DNA from: Brevundimonas poindexterae
Lineage (GTDB): Bacteria > Pseudomonadota > Alphaproteobacteria > Caulobacterales > Caulobacteraceae
Direction: 5' to 3'
Assembly: GCF_020524625.1 (NCBI RefSeq)
Contig: NZ_JAIVLL010000004.1
Location: 62,001-126,000 of the forward strand
DNA length: 64,000 nt
Part shown: piece after piece, positions 9,124 through 16,062 of the stretch
Numbering within the stretch: the first letter of the stretch is position 1
Layout of the letters: each line of letters begins with the position of its first letter
Position numbers and translations under genes: made by a program
Notes under the pieces: generated by a model
Seen by the model: only the letters and a program-made list of their open reading frames with translations
The model's database searches: none
Told to the model about the DNA's origin: nothing

Positions 9124-9681
9124 ATGACCGCCGTATTCGATCGTGATGCCCTGTCCGAGGCGCTGGGCCAGACCGGCCAGGGAGACCGTGCGGCGTTTCG
9201 CCGGGTCTATGAGGCGACCTCCGCGAAGCTGATGGGCGTGTGCCTGCGTATCTTGTCTGACCGGCAATTGGCCGAGGACGTCATGCAGGACATCTATCTG
9301 ACCGTGTGGAACAAGGCCGCCAGCTTCGATCCGGCGCGCGCCAGCCCCATCACCTGGCTGGTGACCATTGCCCGCAATCGCTCGATCGACCGCCTGCGCG
9401 CGGGCGGCGTGGCGCGCAACAGCGTGCCCGTCGATGCGGCCTATGACCTGGCCGACGACGGCCCCTCGGCCCTTGAACAAGTCCAATTGGCCGATGAGGC
9501 CGGGCGGCTGGGCGTCTGCCTCGACGAACTGGACGAAAAGGTCAGCCGGGTGATCCGCACGGCCTTCTTCGAGGGCGTCACCTATGAAGTCCTGGCCCAG
9601 CGCGAGGAGACGCCGCTCGGCACGATGAAGAGCTGGATCCGCCGGGGCCTGCTGAAGCTGAGGAGCTGTCTGGAACAATGA
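9124..9681 (+). CDS. ECF-type RNA polymerase sigma factor
   Basis: A 185-residue sigma-70 family protein with only regions 2 and 4. Region 2 reads AEDVMQDIYLTVWNKAASFD, and ITWLVTIARNRSIDRLR covers the -10 recognition helix. Region 4 has the helix-turn-helix FFEGVTYEVLAQREETPLG-TMKSWIRRGL. GGGAG and CAGG lie just before ATG 9124. The next gene overlaps it by ATGA and encodes an RskA-type anti-sigma, which places it with the SigK-like (ECF19-type) group. The inducing signal is not visible. Confidence 0.93.
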   Translation: MTAVFDRDALSEALGQTGQGDRAAFRRVYEATSAKLMGVCLRILSDRQLAEDVMQDIYLTVWNKAASFDPARASPITWLVTIARNRSIDRLRAGGVARNSVPVDAAYDLADDGPSALEQVQLADEAGRLGVCLDELDEKVSRVIRTAFFEGVTYEVLAQREETPLGTMKSWIRRGLLKLRSCLEQ

Positions 9682-10391
9682 CCGCTTCCGATCACGACGA
9701 CCGCATCGCCCGCGCGGGCGAATATGCCCTGAGGGTGCTGGACCCGGCCGAGGAGGCTGAGGCCCGCGCCGAGGCCGCGCGCGACCCGGCCTTTGGCGCC
9801 GAGGTTGACCGCTGGAACAGCAGGCTGAGCCAGCTGGCCGACGGAATTGCTCCGGTTGAGCCCTCGCCCGGCCTGTGGCCGCGCATCCTTGCAGTGACGG
9901 GCGTGGCCGCCAACGACAATGCCGTGCGCTTCTGGCGGCGCTGGGCCATCGGGTCGACCGGCCTGCTGGCGGCCAGTCTGGTGGCCGTGGTGGTGATGGT
10001 CTCGCGGCCCGAGCCGGTAATCACGACCCCGCCGGCGCCCACCGCATCCCTGACCCGCGTGGCCACCCTCAAGCTGGACAATGGCGCCGCCGCCATGACG
10101 CTCGTCTATGACAGCGCGACGGGCGAGCTGTACCTGGCGCCGACCAGCGAGATGGAGGGCGACACCCGCATTCCGCACCTGTGGCTGGTCATGCCCGACA
10201 ATGCCGGGGTGCAACTGGTCGGGGCCATCGACGGGCATGACACCTCGCGCCACAATCTGCAGGGCGTGATGGTCGGCCAGGCCACCCAGGCCATCGCCGT
10301 CGCCGTGTCCATGGAACAGCCGGGCCATACCCCGCATGCCGACCACCCGGACGGCCCGGTGGTGGCCCAGGGCGAGTTCCAGCCCCTCTGA
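9678..10391 (+). CDS. RskA-type anti-sigma factor
   Basis: A 237-residue protein overlapping the sigma gene by 4 bp. Residues 1-70 form the cytoplasmic sigma-binding part (the EYALRVLDPAEEAEARAEAARD helix typical of RskA/DUF1173-like anti-sigmas). One transmembrane helix follows near residues 93-112 (TGLLAASLVAVVVMVS), then a periplasmic anti-sigma-K domain with LKLDNGAAAMTLVYD and HLWLVMPD. It should hold the ECF factor at the membrane until a periplasmic signal releases it. Confidence 0.92.
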   Translation: MTASDHDDRIARAGEYALRVLDPAEEAEARAEAARDPAFGAEVDRWNSRLSQLADGIAPVEPSPGLWPRILAVTGVAANDNAVRFWRRWAIGSTGLLAASLVAVVVMVSRPEPVITTPPAPTASLTRVATLKLDNGAAAMTLVYDSATGELYLAPTSEMEGDTRIPHLWLVMPDNAGVQLVGAIDGHDTSRHNLQGVMVGQATQAIAVAVSMEQPGHTPHADHPDGPVVAQGEFQPL

Positions 10392-10648
10392 CCGCATCCG
10401 ACGACCCGCTCCGGTCGTAGCTGAAGCGATGCGGGCCGGGTGACCCCTCCGCAGTCCGGCGCGCATCCAGCGGGGAGGCCCTTCCTCCGTCCAGCCAAAA
10501 CCTCCCCGCTGACCCGCCTGCGCCAGATATGCGCCCCGGCCGAAAATTCCTGAGCCTGTTCAAACCGCCCGACTGATCCCGACGCGATCTGCACGACCGG
10601 GTTGGCGCCATCGCCAGACTGATCTCCGGACTTTTCGGGAGATTGGTG

Positions 10649-12010
10649 ATGAGCGATTCCAGTGCACGGCTGGGCCTGCCCTATCTGGCGGCCGGCCAGA
10701 TGCAGAAACATGTGACCCTCAACGAGGCCCTGACCCGGCTGGACGGGCTGGTGCAGTGCCAGGTCGTCAGCCGCACGATGACGAGCCAGCCGGATGGGGT
10801 CGACGGCGGCAGCCTCTACATCCTGCCCGAGGGCGCGACGGGCGAGCGATGGTCGCTTTACCCTGCCGGAACCCTGATGCGCGCGGAAGGCGGCGGCTGG
10901 ACCGCCGTTCCGGTCCCTTCGGGCGTGATCGCCATTGTCGAGGATGCGGATGAGATCGTGGTCCGGCGGGACGGTAGCTGGACTCCACTCGCGGCCCTGA
11001 TCGACGCGCTGCAGGACCTCGACCGGCTGGGCATCGGGGCCACGGCCGATGCGGCCAATCCCTTTCTGGCGAAGCTGAATTCCGCCCTCTGGACAGCACG
11101 AGAGTCCGGTGATGGCGGCACGGGCGATCTGCGGCTGGTGCTGAACAAGGCCGGACCGGGCCAGGTGCTGTCACTGATCCTGCAAAGCGCATGGTCGGGG
11201 CGGGCCGAGCTGGGCCTGATCGGCGAGGACCATTTCGAACTGAAGGTCAGCGCGGACGGATCGACCTGGCGCGAGGCCCTCAAAATCGATCCCGAAGACG
11301 GCCGGGTGCGCTTTCCGCAAGGGGCCACCCGCCGCGAGGCTGTTCTCGTCACGGCGGATACGGTCTGGTCGCCCCCGGAGTGGGTCCGGTGGGTCGAGGC
11401 CAGCGTCGTGGGCGGCGGCGGCGGCGGGGCTGCCGGTGCCTCGGGCCCTGCGGGCACTGAACGTGTCGGCGGCGGCGGAGGCGGAGGCGGTGGTCAGAGC
11501 CACGCGGTCTGGGCCGTCGACAGCCTGCCGGGCGCGCTGGACCTGACGGTCGCCACGGGCGGGGCTGAAGGTGCCGACGGCGGCATGACCCGCATCCTGT
11601 CAGACGGCGTGCAGCTGCTCTCCGCCGGGGGCGGGAAGGGCGGTGCATCCGGTGCGTCCGGCGCGGCGGGGGATGGTCTCCAGCCTGCTGCCGGGAGCGG
11701 TGGCGTGGGCGGCAGCCTGACAGCGGCCGATGCCTTGGTGGATGCCGTCAATGGAGGAAGCGGCAATGTGCTGCGGCGTCCCGCGCAAGGCGGTGCCGCC
11801 GGGAGTGCGGGTGAAGCGATCGTCGAGCCGATCCACGGCCTGTGCGGCGGCGGCGGCGGAGGGGGCAGCCCCTCGCTCTCGTCCGGCCAGGGCGGAGGCA
11901 CGGGCGGCCACTACGGCGCCGGCGGCGGGGGCGGTGGCGCGGGTGTCGATGCCGGAGGCGCAGGGGGCGCGGGGGCCGACGGCGCGATCCTGCTGGTGTG
12001 TGTCGGATGA
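10649..12010 (+). CDS. DUF2793 tail-fibre-like protein with polyglycine C-terminus
   Basis: About 453 residues. ATG 10649 was chosen because GGGAGA lies 6 nt upstream. Residues 1-85 match DUF2793 (SARLGLPYLAAGQMQKHVTLNEALTRLD), a domain of phage and gene-transfer-agent tail fibres; the Rhodobacter capsulatus GTA tail fibre is, to my knowledge, a DUF2793 protein. From about residue 250 the protein is glycine-rich, with several runs of six or more Gly separated by short Ser/Ala/hydrophobic loops, resembling the polyglycine-II sandwich of phage adhesin tips. It starts an operon of lysis genes. No capsid, portal or terminase gene is nearby. Confidence 0.88.
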   Translation: MSDSSARLGLPYLAAGQMQKHVTLNEALTRLDGLVQCQVVSRTMTSQPDGVDGGSLYILPEGATGERWSLYPAGTLMRAEGGGWTAVPVPSGVIAIVEDADEIVVRRDGSWTPLAALIDALQDLDRLGIGATADAANPFLAKLNSALWTARESGDGGTGDLRLVLNKAGPGQVLSLILQSAWSGRAELGLIGEDHFELKVSADGSTWREALKIDPEDGRVRFPQGATRREAVLVTADTVWSPPEWVRWVEASVVGGGGGGAAGASGPAGTERVGGGGGGGGGQSHAVWAVDSLPGALDLTVATGGAEGADGGMTRILSDGVQLLSAGGGKGGASGASGAAGDGLQPAAGSGGVGGSLTAADALVDAVNGGSGNVLRRPAQGGAAGSAGEAIVEPIHGLCGGGGGGGSPSLSSGQGGGTGGHYGAGGGGGGAGVDAGGAGGAGADGAILLVCVG

Positions 12011-12165
12011 GCGTCCGCGACCAACGACGGCAACGCGCGCTGAACCTTCCCGTGCTCGACGCCGAGATGTGGGAGGCCCCCGAGCGCCTGAGCCACCGCG
12101 ACTGTCTGGATGAAATCGCCGGGGACCTGTGCAGTCCCGACCGCGATCGGGAGGACGATCAATGA
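12007..12165 (+). CDS. Small hydrophilic protein in the lysis cassette
   Basis: A 52-residue frame whose ATG overlaps the preceding stop (ATGA) and whose own stop overlaps an ATG of the next frame. The product (MSVRDQRRQRALNLPVLDAE...) is charged and carries two Cys in a DCLDEIAGDLC segment. No family is recognised. Tight coupling on both sides and an intact frame support expression as part of the cassette. Confidence 0.6.
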   Translation: MSVRDQRRQRALNLPVLDAEMWEAPERLSHRDCLDEIAGDLCSPDRDREDDQ

Positions 12166-12176
12166 AGGAGACCCCC

Positions 12177-12428
12177 ATGGCGGATACGCCGCCGTCCCTG
12201 GCGGAGGGGCGCTGGCTGTGGCGTCGCCTGTTCGTCTTCATGACCAGTGTGATCCTGTGGGCGCTGGTGCATCGGGCACTGGCCCGGGTGCCTGTCGAGG
12301 CCCTGCCGCCGCTGGTCGACCGGCTGCTGATGCTGATCGCCCTGATCACCCTGCTGTATCTGGTTGCGCCGACGGCCCAGCAACTGGTGACGCTGGCGGT
12401 CCGCTTCCGGCCGGGAGGACGGCCATGA
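12177..12428 (+). CDS. Holin-like two-helix membrane protein
   Basis: About 83 residues from ATG 12177, which has AAGGAG six nt upstream; ATG 12162 is a weaker alternative overlapping the previous stop. Two hydrophobic helices (LFVFMTSVILWALVHRAL and LLMLIALITLLYLVAPT) are separated by a short loop and flanked by charged tails, as in class II holins. Its stop overlaps the endolysin ATG. Assignment as a holin rests on topology and on the neighbours, not on sequence identity. Confidence 0.7.
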   Translation: MADTPPSLAEGRWLWRRLFVFMTSVILWALVHRALARVPVEALPPLVDRLLMLIALITLLYLVAPTAQQLVTLAVRFRPGGRP

Positions 12429-12811
12429 GCTTCGTCTTTTCTGCCCGGTCGCGTCGGGCGTTGACCGGCGTGCATCCGGATCTGGTGGCCGTGGCCGAGG
12501 ATGCGCTCGCGCTTAGTCCCATCGATTTCCGGGTGATCGAAGGCCTGCGCAGCCCGGCGCGGCAGGCCGAACTGGTCCGGGCCGGGGCCAGCCGGACGCT
12601 CAACTCCCGCCATCTGACGGGGCACGCGATCGATGTGGTCGCTCTGATGGACGGCAAGGTGCGCTGGGACTGGCCGCTCTATCCGCGCATTGCCGCCGCC
12701 TTCAAACAGGCCGCCCGCAATCGCGGGGTGAATCTGGTCTGGGGCGGAGACTGGGCGCGTCTGCGCGACGGCCCGCATTTCGAACTGGACCGGAAGGCCT
12801 ATCCGGCATGA
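12425..12811 (+). CDS. M15-family endolysin (L-Ala-D-Glu type peptidase)
   Basis: A 128-residue peptidoglycan peptidase of the M15C/VanY-like type. The zinc ligands are visible in SRHLTGHAIDVV (His63 and Asp70) and GPHFEL (His118). Upstream, VIEGLRSPARQAELVRAG is the conserved substrate-cleft segment. There is no signal peptide, so export depends on a holin, which fits the neighbour upstream. ATGA overlaps join it to both neighbours. Length matches small phage endolysins. Confidence 0.92.
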   Translation: MSFVFSARSRRALTGVHPDLVAVAEDALALSPIDFRVIEGLRSPARQAELVRAGASRTLNSRHLTGHAIDVVALMDGKVRWDWPLYPRIAAAFKQAARNRGVNLVWGGDWARLRDGPHFELDRKAYPA

Positions 12812-13215
12812 GCGGGCGGGGGATGCTTCACCTGGCCGGGGTGGCGTTGGCCGCCCTCGCCGTCCTGTTCCTCGCGCGAGGGGTCGGCCTGCGCTGGGAC
12901 CCGTTCGATCTGCAGGGCCGGCGCCTGGAACAGGCGCGGGCCCGCGCCGAGCAAGCCGGGGCCGAACACCGCGCGGCGGCCGCCGAACGGGACGGGGAGC
13001 GCCAGATCACCGAGGCCCTGACCCATGTTCATCAGACAGAGGTCGCGCTCGCCCGCGCGACCGCCACCGCCATTCAGCAAGCGAGACAGGCCGATGATGC
13101 CGACCAAGCCCTGGCGCCCGATCGGGTGCGCCGCCTTCATGACCATGACCGCCGCCTGTGCGAGCACGCCCCCGACCTCTGCGCCGCCGCGCGTCCAGGT
13201 GACCCTGCCGGCTGA
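12808..13215 (+). CDS. Rz-like inner-membrane spanin
   Basis: A 135-residue protein with one N-terminal transmembrane helix (LHLAGVALAALAVLFLARG), then an Ala/Arg/Glu/Gln-rich region from about residue 35 to 100 that should form a periplasmic coiled coil. This is the classic i-spanin (Rz) design. The ATG overlaps the endolysin stop by ATGA. An Rz1-like lipoprotein frame begins inside its 3' half in the +1 frame. A C-terminal HDHDRRLCEHAPDLC segment carries two cysteines. Confidence 0.8.
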   Translation: MSGRGMLHLAGVALAALAVLFLARGVGLRWDPFDLQGRRLEQARARAEQAGAEHRAAAAERDGERQITEALTHVHQTEVALARATATAIQQARQADDADQALAPDRVRRLHDHDRRLCEHAPDLCAAARPGDPAG

Positions 13216-13390
13216 GGCGACGCGCCCGTGTCGGCTGCCCACCCTGGCGCCGTCTGCGGACATCGGCGCGCTGGAGGAAGCCTATATGGCGCGGGGAGAG
13301 GCGCTGGTGGCCTGCGACGCCGCGCGTCGGCTGGCGGTGGTCACGCTGCTGGCCGAACGGGCGGCTGACGCGGCCGCCCGGGCGCGATGA
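13094..13390 (+). CDS. Rz1-like outer-membrane spanin lipoprotein overlapping Rz
   Basis: About 98 residues; starts at ATG 13094 or 13097, with ACAGG just upstream. A basic start and hydrophobic stretch (WRPIGCAAFMTMTAAC) end in a lipobox, making Cys22 the lipidated residue. The mature protein begins ASTPPTSAPPR, and this proline-rich start is typical of Rz1. The first 122 bp overlap rz in a different frame, as in phage Rz/Rz1 pairs. The stop ends exactly where the flagellin regulatory region begins. Confidence 0.75.
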   Translation: MMPTKPWRPIGCAAFMTMTAACASTPPTSAPPRVQVTLPAEATRPCRLPTLAPSADIGALEEAYMARGEALVACDAARRLAVVTLLAERAADAAARAR

Positions 13391-13460
13391 CCGGCACAAT
13401 TTGCCCATCACCCGGCAGGTTTTGCCGCTTCGCGTCGCCAGCCCGGCAGAGATTGCCGGG
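13391..13460 (+). promoter_or_regulatory. Cluster of three FlbD (ftr)-like operator sites
   Basis: Three imperfect palindromes of the form CCGGCA-N5/6-TTGCCG: 13391-13406, 13411-13428 and 13442-13460 (the last perfect, CCCGGCA with TGCCGGG). Centres are about 20 and 32 bp apart, near whole helical turns. They resemble Caulobacter ftr enhancer sites bound by FlbD, and lie about 80-140 bp upstream of a sigma-54 promoter. Confidence 0.65.
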
Positions 13461-13531
13461 TGAGAAGCGTGGTTAAGGCAACCTAACGGATAAAAAACAG
13501 CAACTTGGCCTCTGGCCCGATTTTGCGGCGC

Positions 13532-13546
13532 TGGCGCCCGTCTTGC
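13532..13546 (+). promoter_or_regulatory. Sigma-54 promoter of the first flagellin gene
   Basis: TGGCGC-N5-TTGC matches the -24/-12 consensus (TGGCAC-N5-TTGC), with GG and GC separated by exactly 10 bp and a following TT. Transcription should begin near 13558, giving a leader of about 60 nt before the flagellin ATG. Confidence 0.8.
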
Positions 13547-13619
13547 TTGTCAGGGTCCTGAGCAAAACGCTCCCGGCAGCCAAAATGGCGTCGGACACCT
13601 TGAAAGAAGGACTATCGGT

Positions 13620-14453
13620 ATGCCGCTGAACAGCGTCAACACGAACACGGGCGCCATGGTCGCCCTCCAGAACCTGCAAAACACCAACAACGAACTTTCC
13701 GTCGTCCAGTCGCGGATCAACACCGGCAAGAAGGTGTCGAACGCCAAGGACAACGGCGCCATCTGGGCCATCGCCCAGGGCCAGCGTTCGGAAATCGGTG
13801 CGCTCAACGCCGTCAAGGACAGCCTGCAACGCGGTCAATCGGCCGTGGACGTCGGCATTGCGGCCGGTGAGTCGGTCTCCGACCTGCTGGTTCAGCTGAA
13901 GGAAAAGGCCCTGGCTGCCAGCGACACCTCGCTGACCACCTCGGCCCGCAAGGCCCTGAACGAAGACTTCAAGTCGATCCGTGACCAGATCACGACCGTC
14001 GTCACGAATGCCAAGTTCAACGGCGTCAACCTGCTGGACAACTCGACCGGCACCAACGGCTTCAAGGCGCTGTCGAACGCCTCGGGCTCGACCATCAAGG
14101 TGGCCGGTGAAAACCTGTCGCTCGGTGGTGCGAACGTGACTCTGGCCGCCACGGCGACCATCGGCACCTCGACCCTGGCCAACTCGGCTCTGGCGACGAT
14201 CAACACCTCGATCGACAACGTGTCTTCGGCTCTGGCCCGTCTGGGCACGGGCTCGAACTCGCTGAGCACCCACCTGAAGTTTGTCAGCAAGCTTCAGGAC
14301 ACCCTGGAAACCGGCGTGGGCAACCTGGTCGACGCCGACCTGGCCAAGGAAAGCGCCCGACTGCAAGCGCTGCAAACCAAGCAACAGCTGGGTGTGCAGG
14401 CTCTGTCGATCGCCAACTCCTCGACTTCCATCCTGCTCGGACTGTTCCGCTAA
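13620..14453 (+). CDS. Flagellin
   Basis: A 277-residue flagellin of the short Caulobacter type, made up of D0/D1 helices with a small variable core. The N-terminal region (NSVNTNTGAMVALQNLQNTN, then QSRINTGKKVSNAKDNGAIWAIAQ) and C-terminal region (NLVDADLAKESARLQALQTKQQLGVQALSIAN) are canonical. It has no signal peptide, as expected for type III export. GAAGGA precedes the ATG. The upstream sigma-54 promoter and ftr-like sites predict late flagellar-class expression. It shares its termini closely with the second flagellin at 14982. Confidence 0.95.
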   Translation: MPLNSVNTNTGAMVALQNLQNTNNELSVVQSRINTGKKVSNAKDNGAIWAIAQGQRSEIGALNAVKDSLQRGQSAVDVGIAAGESVSDLLVQLKEKALAASDTSLTTSARKALNEDFKSIRDQITTVVTNAKFNGVNLLDNSTGTNGFKALSNASGSTIKVAGENLSLGGANVTLAATATIGTSTLANSALATINTSIDNVSSALARLGTGSNSLSTHLKFVSKLQDTLETGVGNLVDADLAKESARLQALQTKQQLGVQALSIANSSTSILLGLFR

Positions 14454-14465
14454 GGAGCGCCAACC

Positions 14466-14495
14466 GGGAGCGGGGGCGTTCGCGTCTCCGCTCCC
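14466..14495 (+). other. UUCG-capped stem-loop in the flagellin 3' UTR
   Basis: A 13-bp stem (GGGAGCGGGGGCG with CGTCTCCGCTCCC, two G-U pairs) is capped by a TTCG tetraloop 13 nt after the flagellin stop. There is no following T-run, so it is more likely an mRNA-stabilising or attenuating hairpin than a full terminator. Confidence 0.55.
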
Positions 14496-14537
14496 ACCTC
14501 CGAGCCTTGAACCGGAGACGTCGGTCTAACCCCGACG

Positions 14538-14846
14538 ATGGGAGATATGGATACCAATGCGAATGTGATTCCTGTTGCCATGGTGCCGGCCAACGCGGCC
14601 CCCGTTGCTCCCGCAGGCTCTGCTGCCGGGAGTGATTTCAATGAGTCCCGCAACTCGCGGGACGCGGAACGGATGGCCCGCTATCGTCTGGTGATCGAGC
14701 AGGGCTCCCACATGGGAGTCTTCATCTACAAGGTGCTGGATCGCGAGACCGGAGAGGTCGTGCAGCAGCTGCCCCGTGAGGAAGTGGCTCGCATGGGCAA
14801 CCAGAAGGGCTACGCCGCCGGCACGGTGATCAGCACCACGGTCTGA
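14538..14846 (+). CDS. flaG: FlaG-like flagellar protein
   Basis: A 102-residue protein. After a low-complexity Ala/Pro N-terminus, residues 50-85 (YRLVIEQ...FIYKVLDRETGEVVQQLPREEV) match the FlaG family motif (YKVIDxxTGEVIxQIP). FlaG proteins influence filament length. It lies between the two flagellins. ATG 14538 lacks an adjacent ribosome-binding site, but GGAG at 14514-14517 would be brought close by a hairpin (CGTCGG with CCGACG, 14519-14537). ATG 14547 is an alternative with GGGAG very close. The hairpin may control translation. Confidence 0.8.
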   Translation: MGDMDTNANVIPVAMVPANAAPVAPAGSAAGSDFNESRNSRDAERMARYRLVIEQGSHMGVFIYKVLDRETGEVVQQLPREEVARMGNQKGYAAGTVISTTV

Positions 14847-14893
14847 CGGGACCCACAGTTTGAGCCTTGAGGCCGCGCAGGGACCGCCCCGCG

Positions 14894-14926
14894 TGGTTAA
14901 ATCTCGTGGTTAGCGCACGTTAACCA
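14894..14926 (+). promoter_or_regulatory. TGGTTA repeat cluster upstream of the second flagellin
   Basis: TGGTTAA at 14894, TGGTTA at 14907 and the inverted TTAACCA at 14920-14926 form two direct copies 13 bp apart plus an inverted copy. The TTAACC/GGTTAA half-sites resemble CtrA boxes. No good sigma-54 element was found here, unlike the first flagellin. Confidence 0.45.
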
Positions 14927-14981
14927 TGTGCAAATGAAATCGGGCCTAGCGTGCTGCAACGCACTGAGAGGCTCGATCCGG

Positions 14982-15815
14982 ATGACGAACAGCGTCCACA
15001 CCAATACTGCGGCGGCCGTCGCCCTGCAGAACCTGACCCGCACCAATGAGCGGCTGGGCGATGTCCAGAACCGCATCAGCACCGGGCTGAAGGTGCAGGG
15101 GGCCAAGGACAATGCCGCCATCTGGGCCATCGCCCAGGGGCAGCGCGCCGACATCGGCGCCCTCTCGGCGGTCAAGCAGAGCCTGGATCGCGCCACCTCG
15201 ATCGCCGACGTGGCTCTCTCGGCCGGCGAATCCATCTCCGACCTGCTGAACCAGCTCAAGGAAAAGGTCGTCGCGGCCAAGGATGAGTCTCTGAAGACCC
15301 AGTCGCGCGTGCTGCTGGACGCCGACTTCAAAGCGCTGCTTCGTGCCCTGCAGTCCTCGGTTCAGAACGCCAGCTTCGACGGCGGCAATATCCTCGACGG
15401 CAGCCTGACCAATGGCATCAAATTCCTGGCCAATGCCGACGCCAGCTCGTCGATCACCCTGTCGAGCAAGGATCTGAGCCTGAGCGGCTCGATCATCAGC
15501 CTGTCGCTGACGGATGAGCTGCTGACCCTGACCGGCGCGACCAACGCTCTGTCCAAGCTCGACAATTCGATCACGGCCCTGAACTCGGCGCTGGGTGAGA
15601 TCGGCGCCCAGGCCAAGCAGATCCAGGCCCACAACACCTTCGTCACCAAGCTGGTCGATACCCTGGAATCCGGCGTCGGCAATCTGGTCGATGCGGATCT
15701 GGCCAAGGAAAGCGCCCGCCTGCAAGCCCTGCAGGTCCAGCAACAGCTGGGTGCCCAGGCCCTGTCGATCGCCAACCAGGCGCCGCAGGTGATCCTGTCG
15801 CTGTTCCGCGGCTAA
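14982..15815 (+). CDS. Flagellin (second paralogue)
   Basis: A 277-residue flagellin starting at ATG 14982. An in-frame upstream ATG at 14934 would add residues unlike flagellin. The termini (NSVHTNTAAAVALQNLTRTN, QNRISTGLKVQGAKDNAAIWAIAQ, and NLVDADLAKESARLQALQVQQQLGAQALSIANQ) are nearly the same as those of the first flagellin, but the central domain has diverged. Its promoter region differs from the first gene, which suggests timing differences like those among Caulobacter fljJ, fljK and fljL. Confidence 0.94.
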   Translation: MTNSVHTNTAAAVALQNLTRTNERLGDVQNRISTGLKVQGAKDNAAIWAIAQGQRADIGALSAVKQSLDRATSIADVALSAGESISDLLNQLKEKVVAAKDESLKTQSRVLLDADFKALLRALQSSVQNASFDGGNILDGSLTNGIKFLANADASSSITLSSKDLSLSGSIISLSLTDELLTLTGATNALSKLDNSITALNSALGEIGAQAKQIQAHNTFVTKLVDTLESGVGNLVDADLAKESARLQALQVQQQLGAQALSIANQAPQVILSLFRG

Positions 15816-16062
15816 GAGGCCCTAGGACAGCCCTGACCGTCCAATCAGGATCGGGGCAGGGCGTCCGCGCCGCTCGGGGCGAGGGGTCAGGCCGTACAGG
15901 GACAAGAAGGATATCAGCAGCCTACTCAACGCAACCATGGGCACACGCTCCATCGGGCTGTTTCAGCGAACTTGCCGTTAACGATTATCCCGATTCGGGG
16001 TTCCGTACGCGGACGTTAAGACTTCCTTCCGACCACTCGCGCCAAAAGGGATCAGGCGCGCC

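Noticed and set aside
10392..10648. Hairpins (for example CCGCATC with GATGCGG) after the anti-sigma gene as a terminator
   Set aside because: The stem has a long loop and no T-run. Nothing else gene-like is seen in this 257-bp interval.
13513..13526. A second sigma-54-like sequence TGGCCCGATTTTGC upstream of the flagellin
   Set aside because: GG and GC are 9 bp apart and not 10, while the element at 13532 has the correct spacing.
15830..15887. GCCCTG...CAGGGC hairpin after the second flagellin as a terminator
   Set aside because: Only a 6-bp stem, a long loop and no following T residues.
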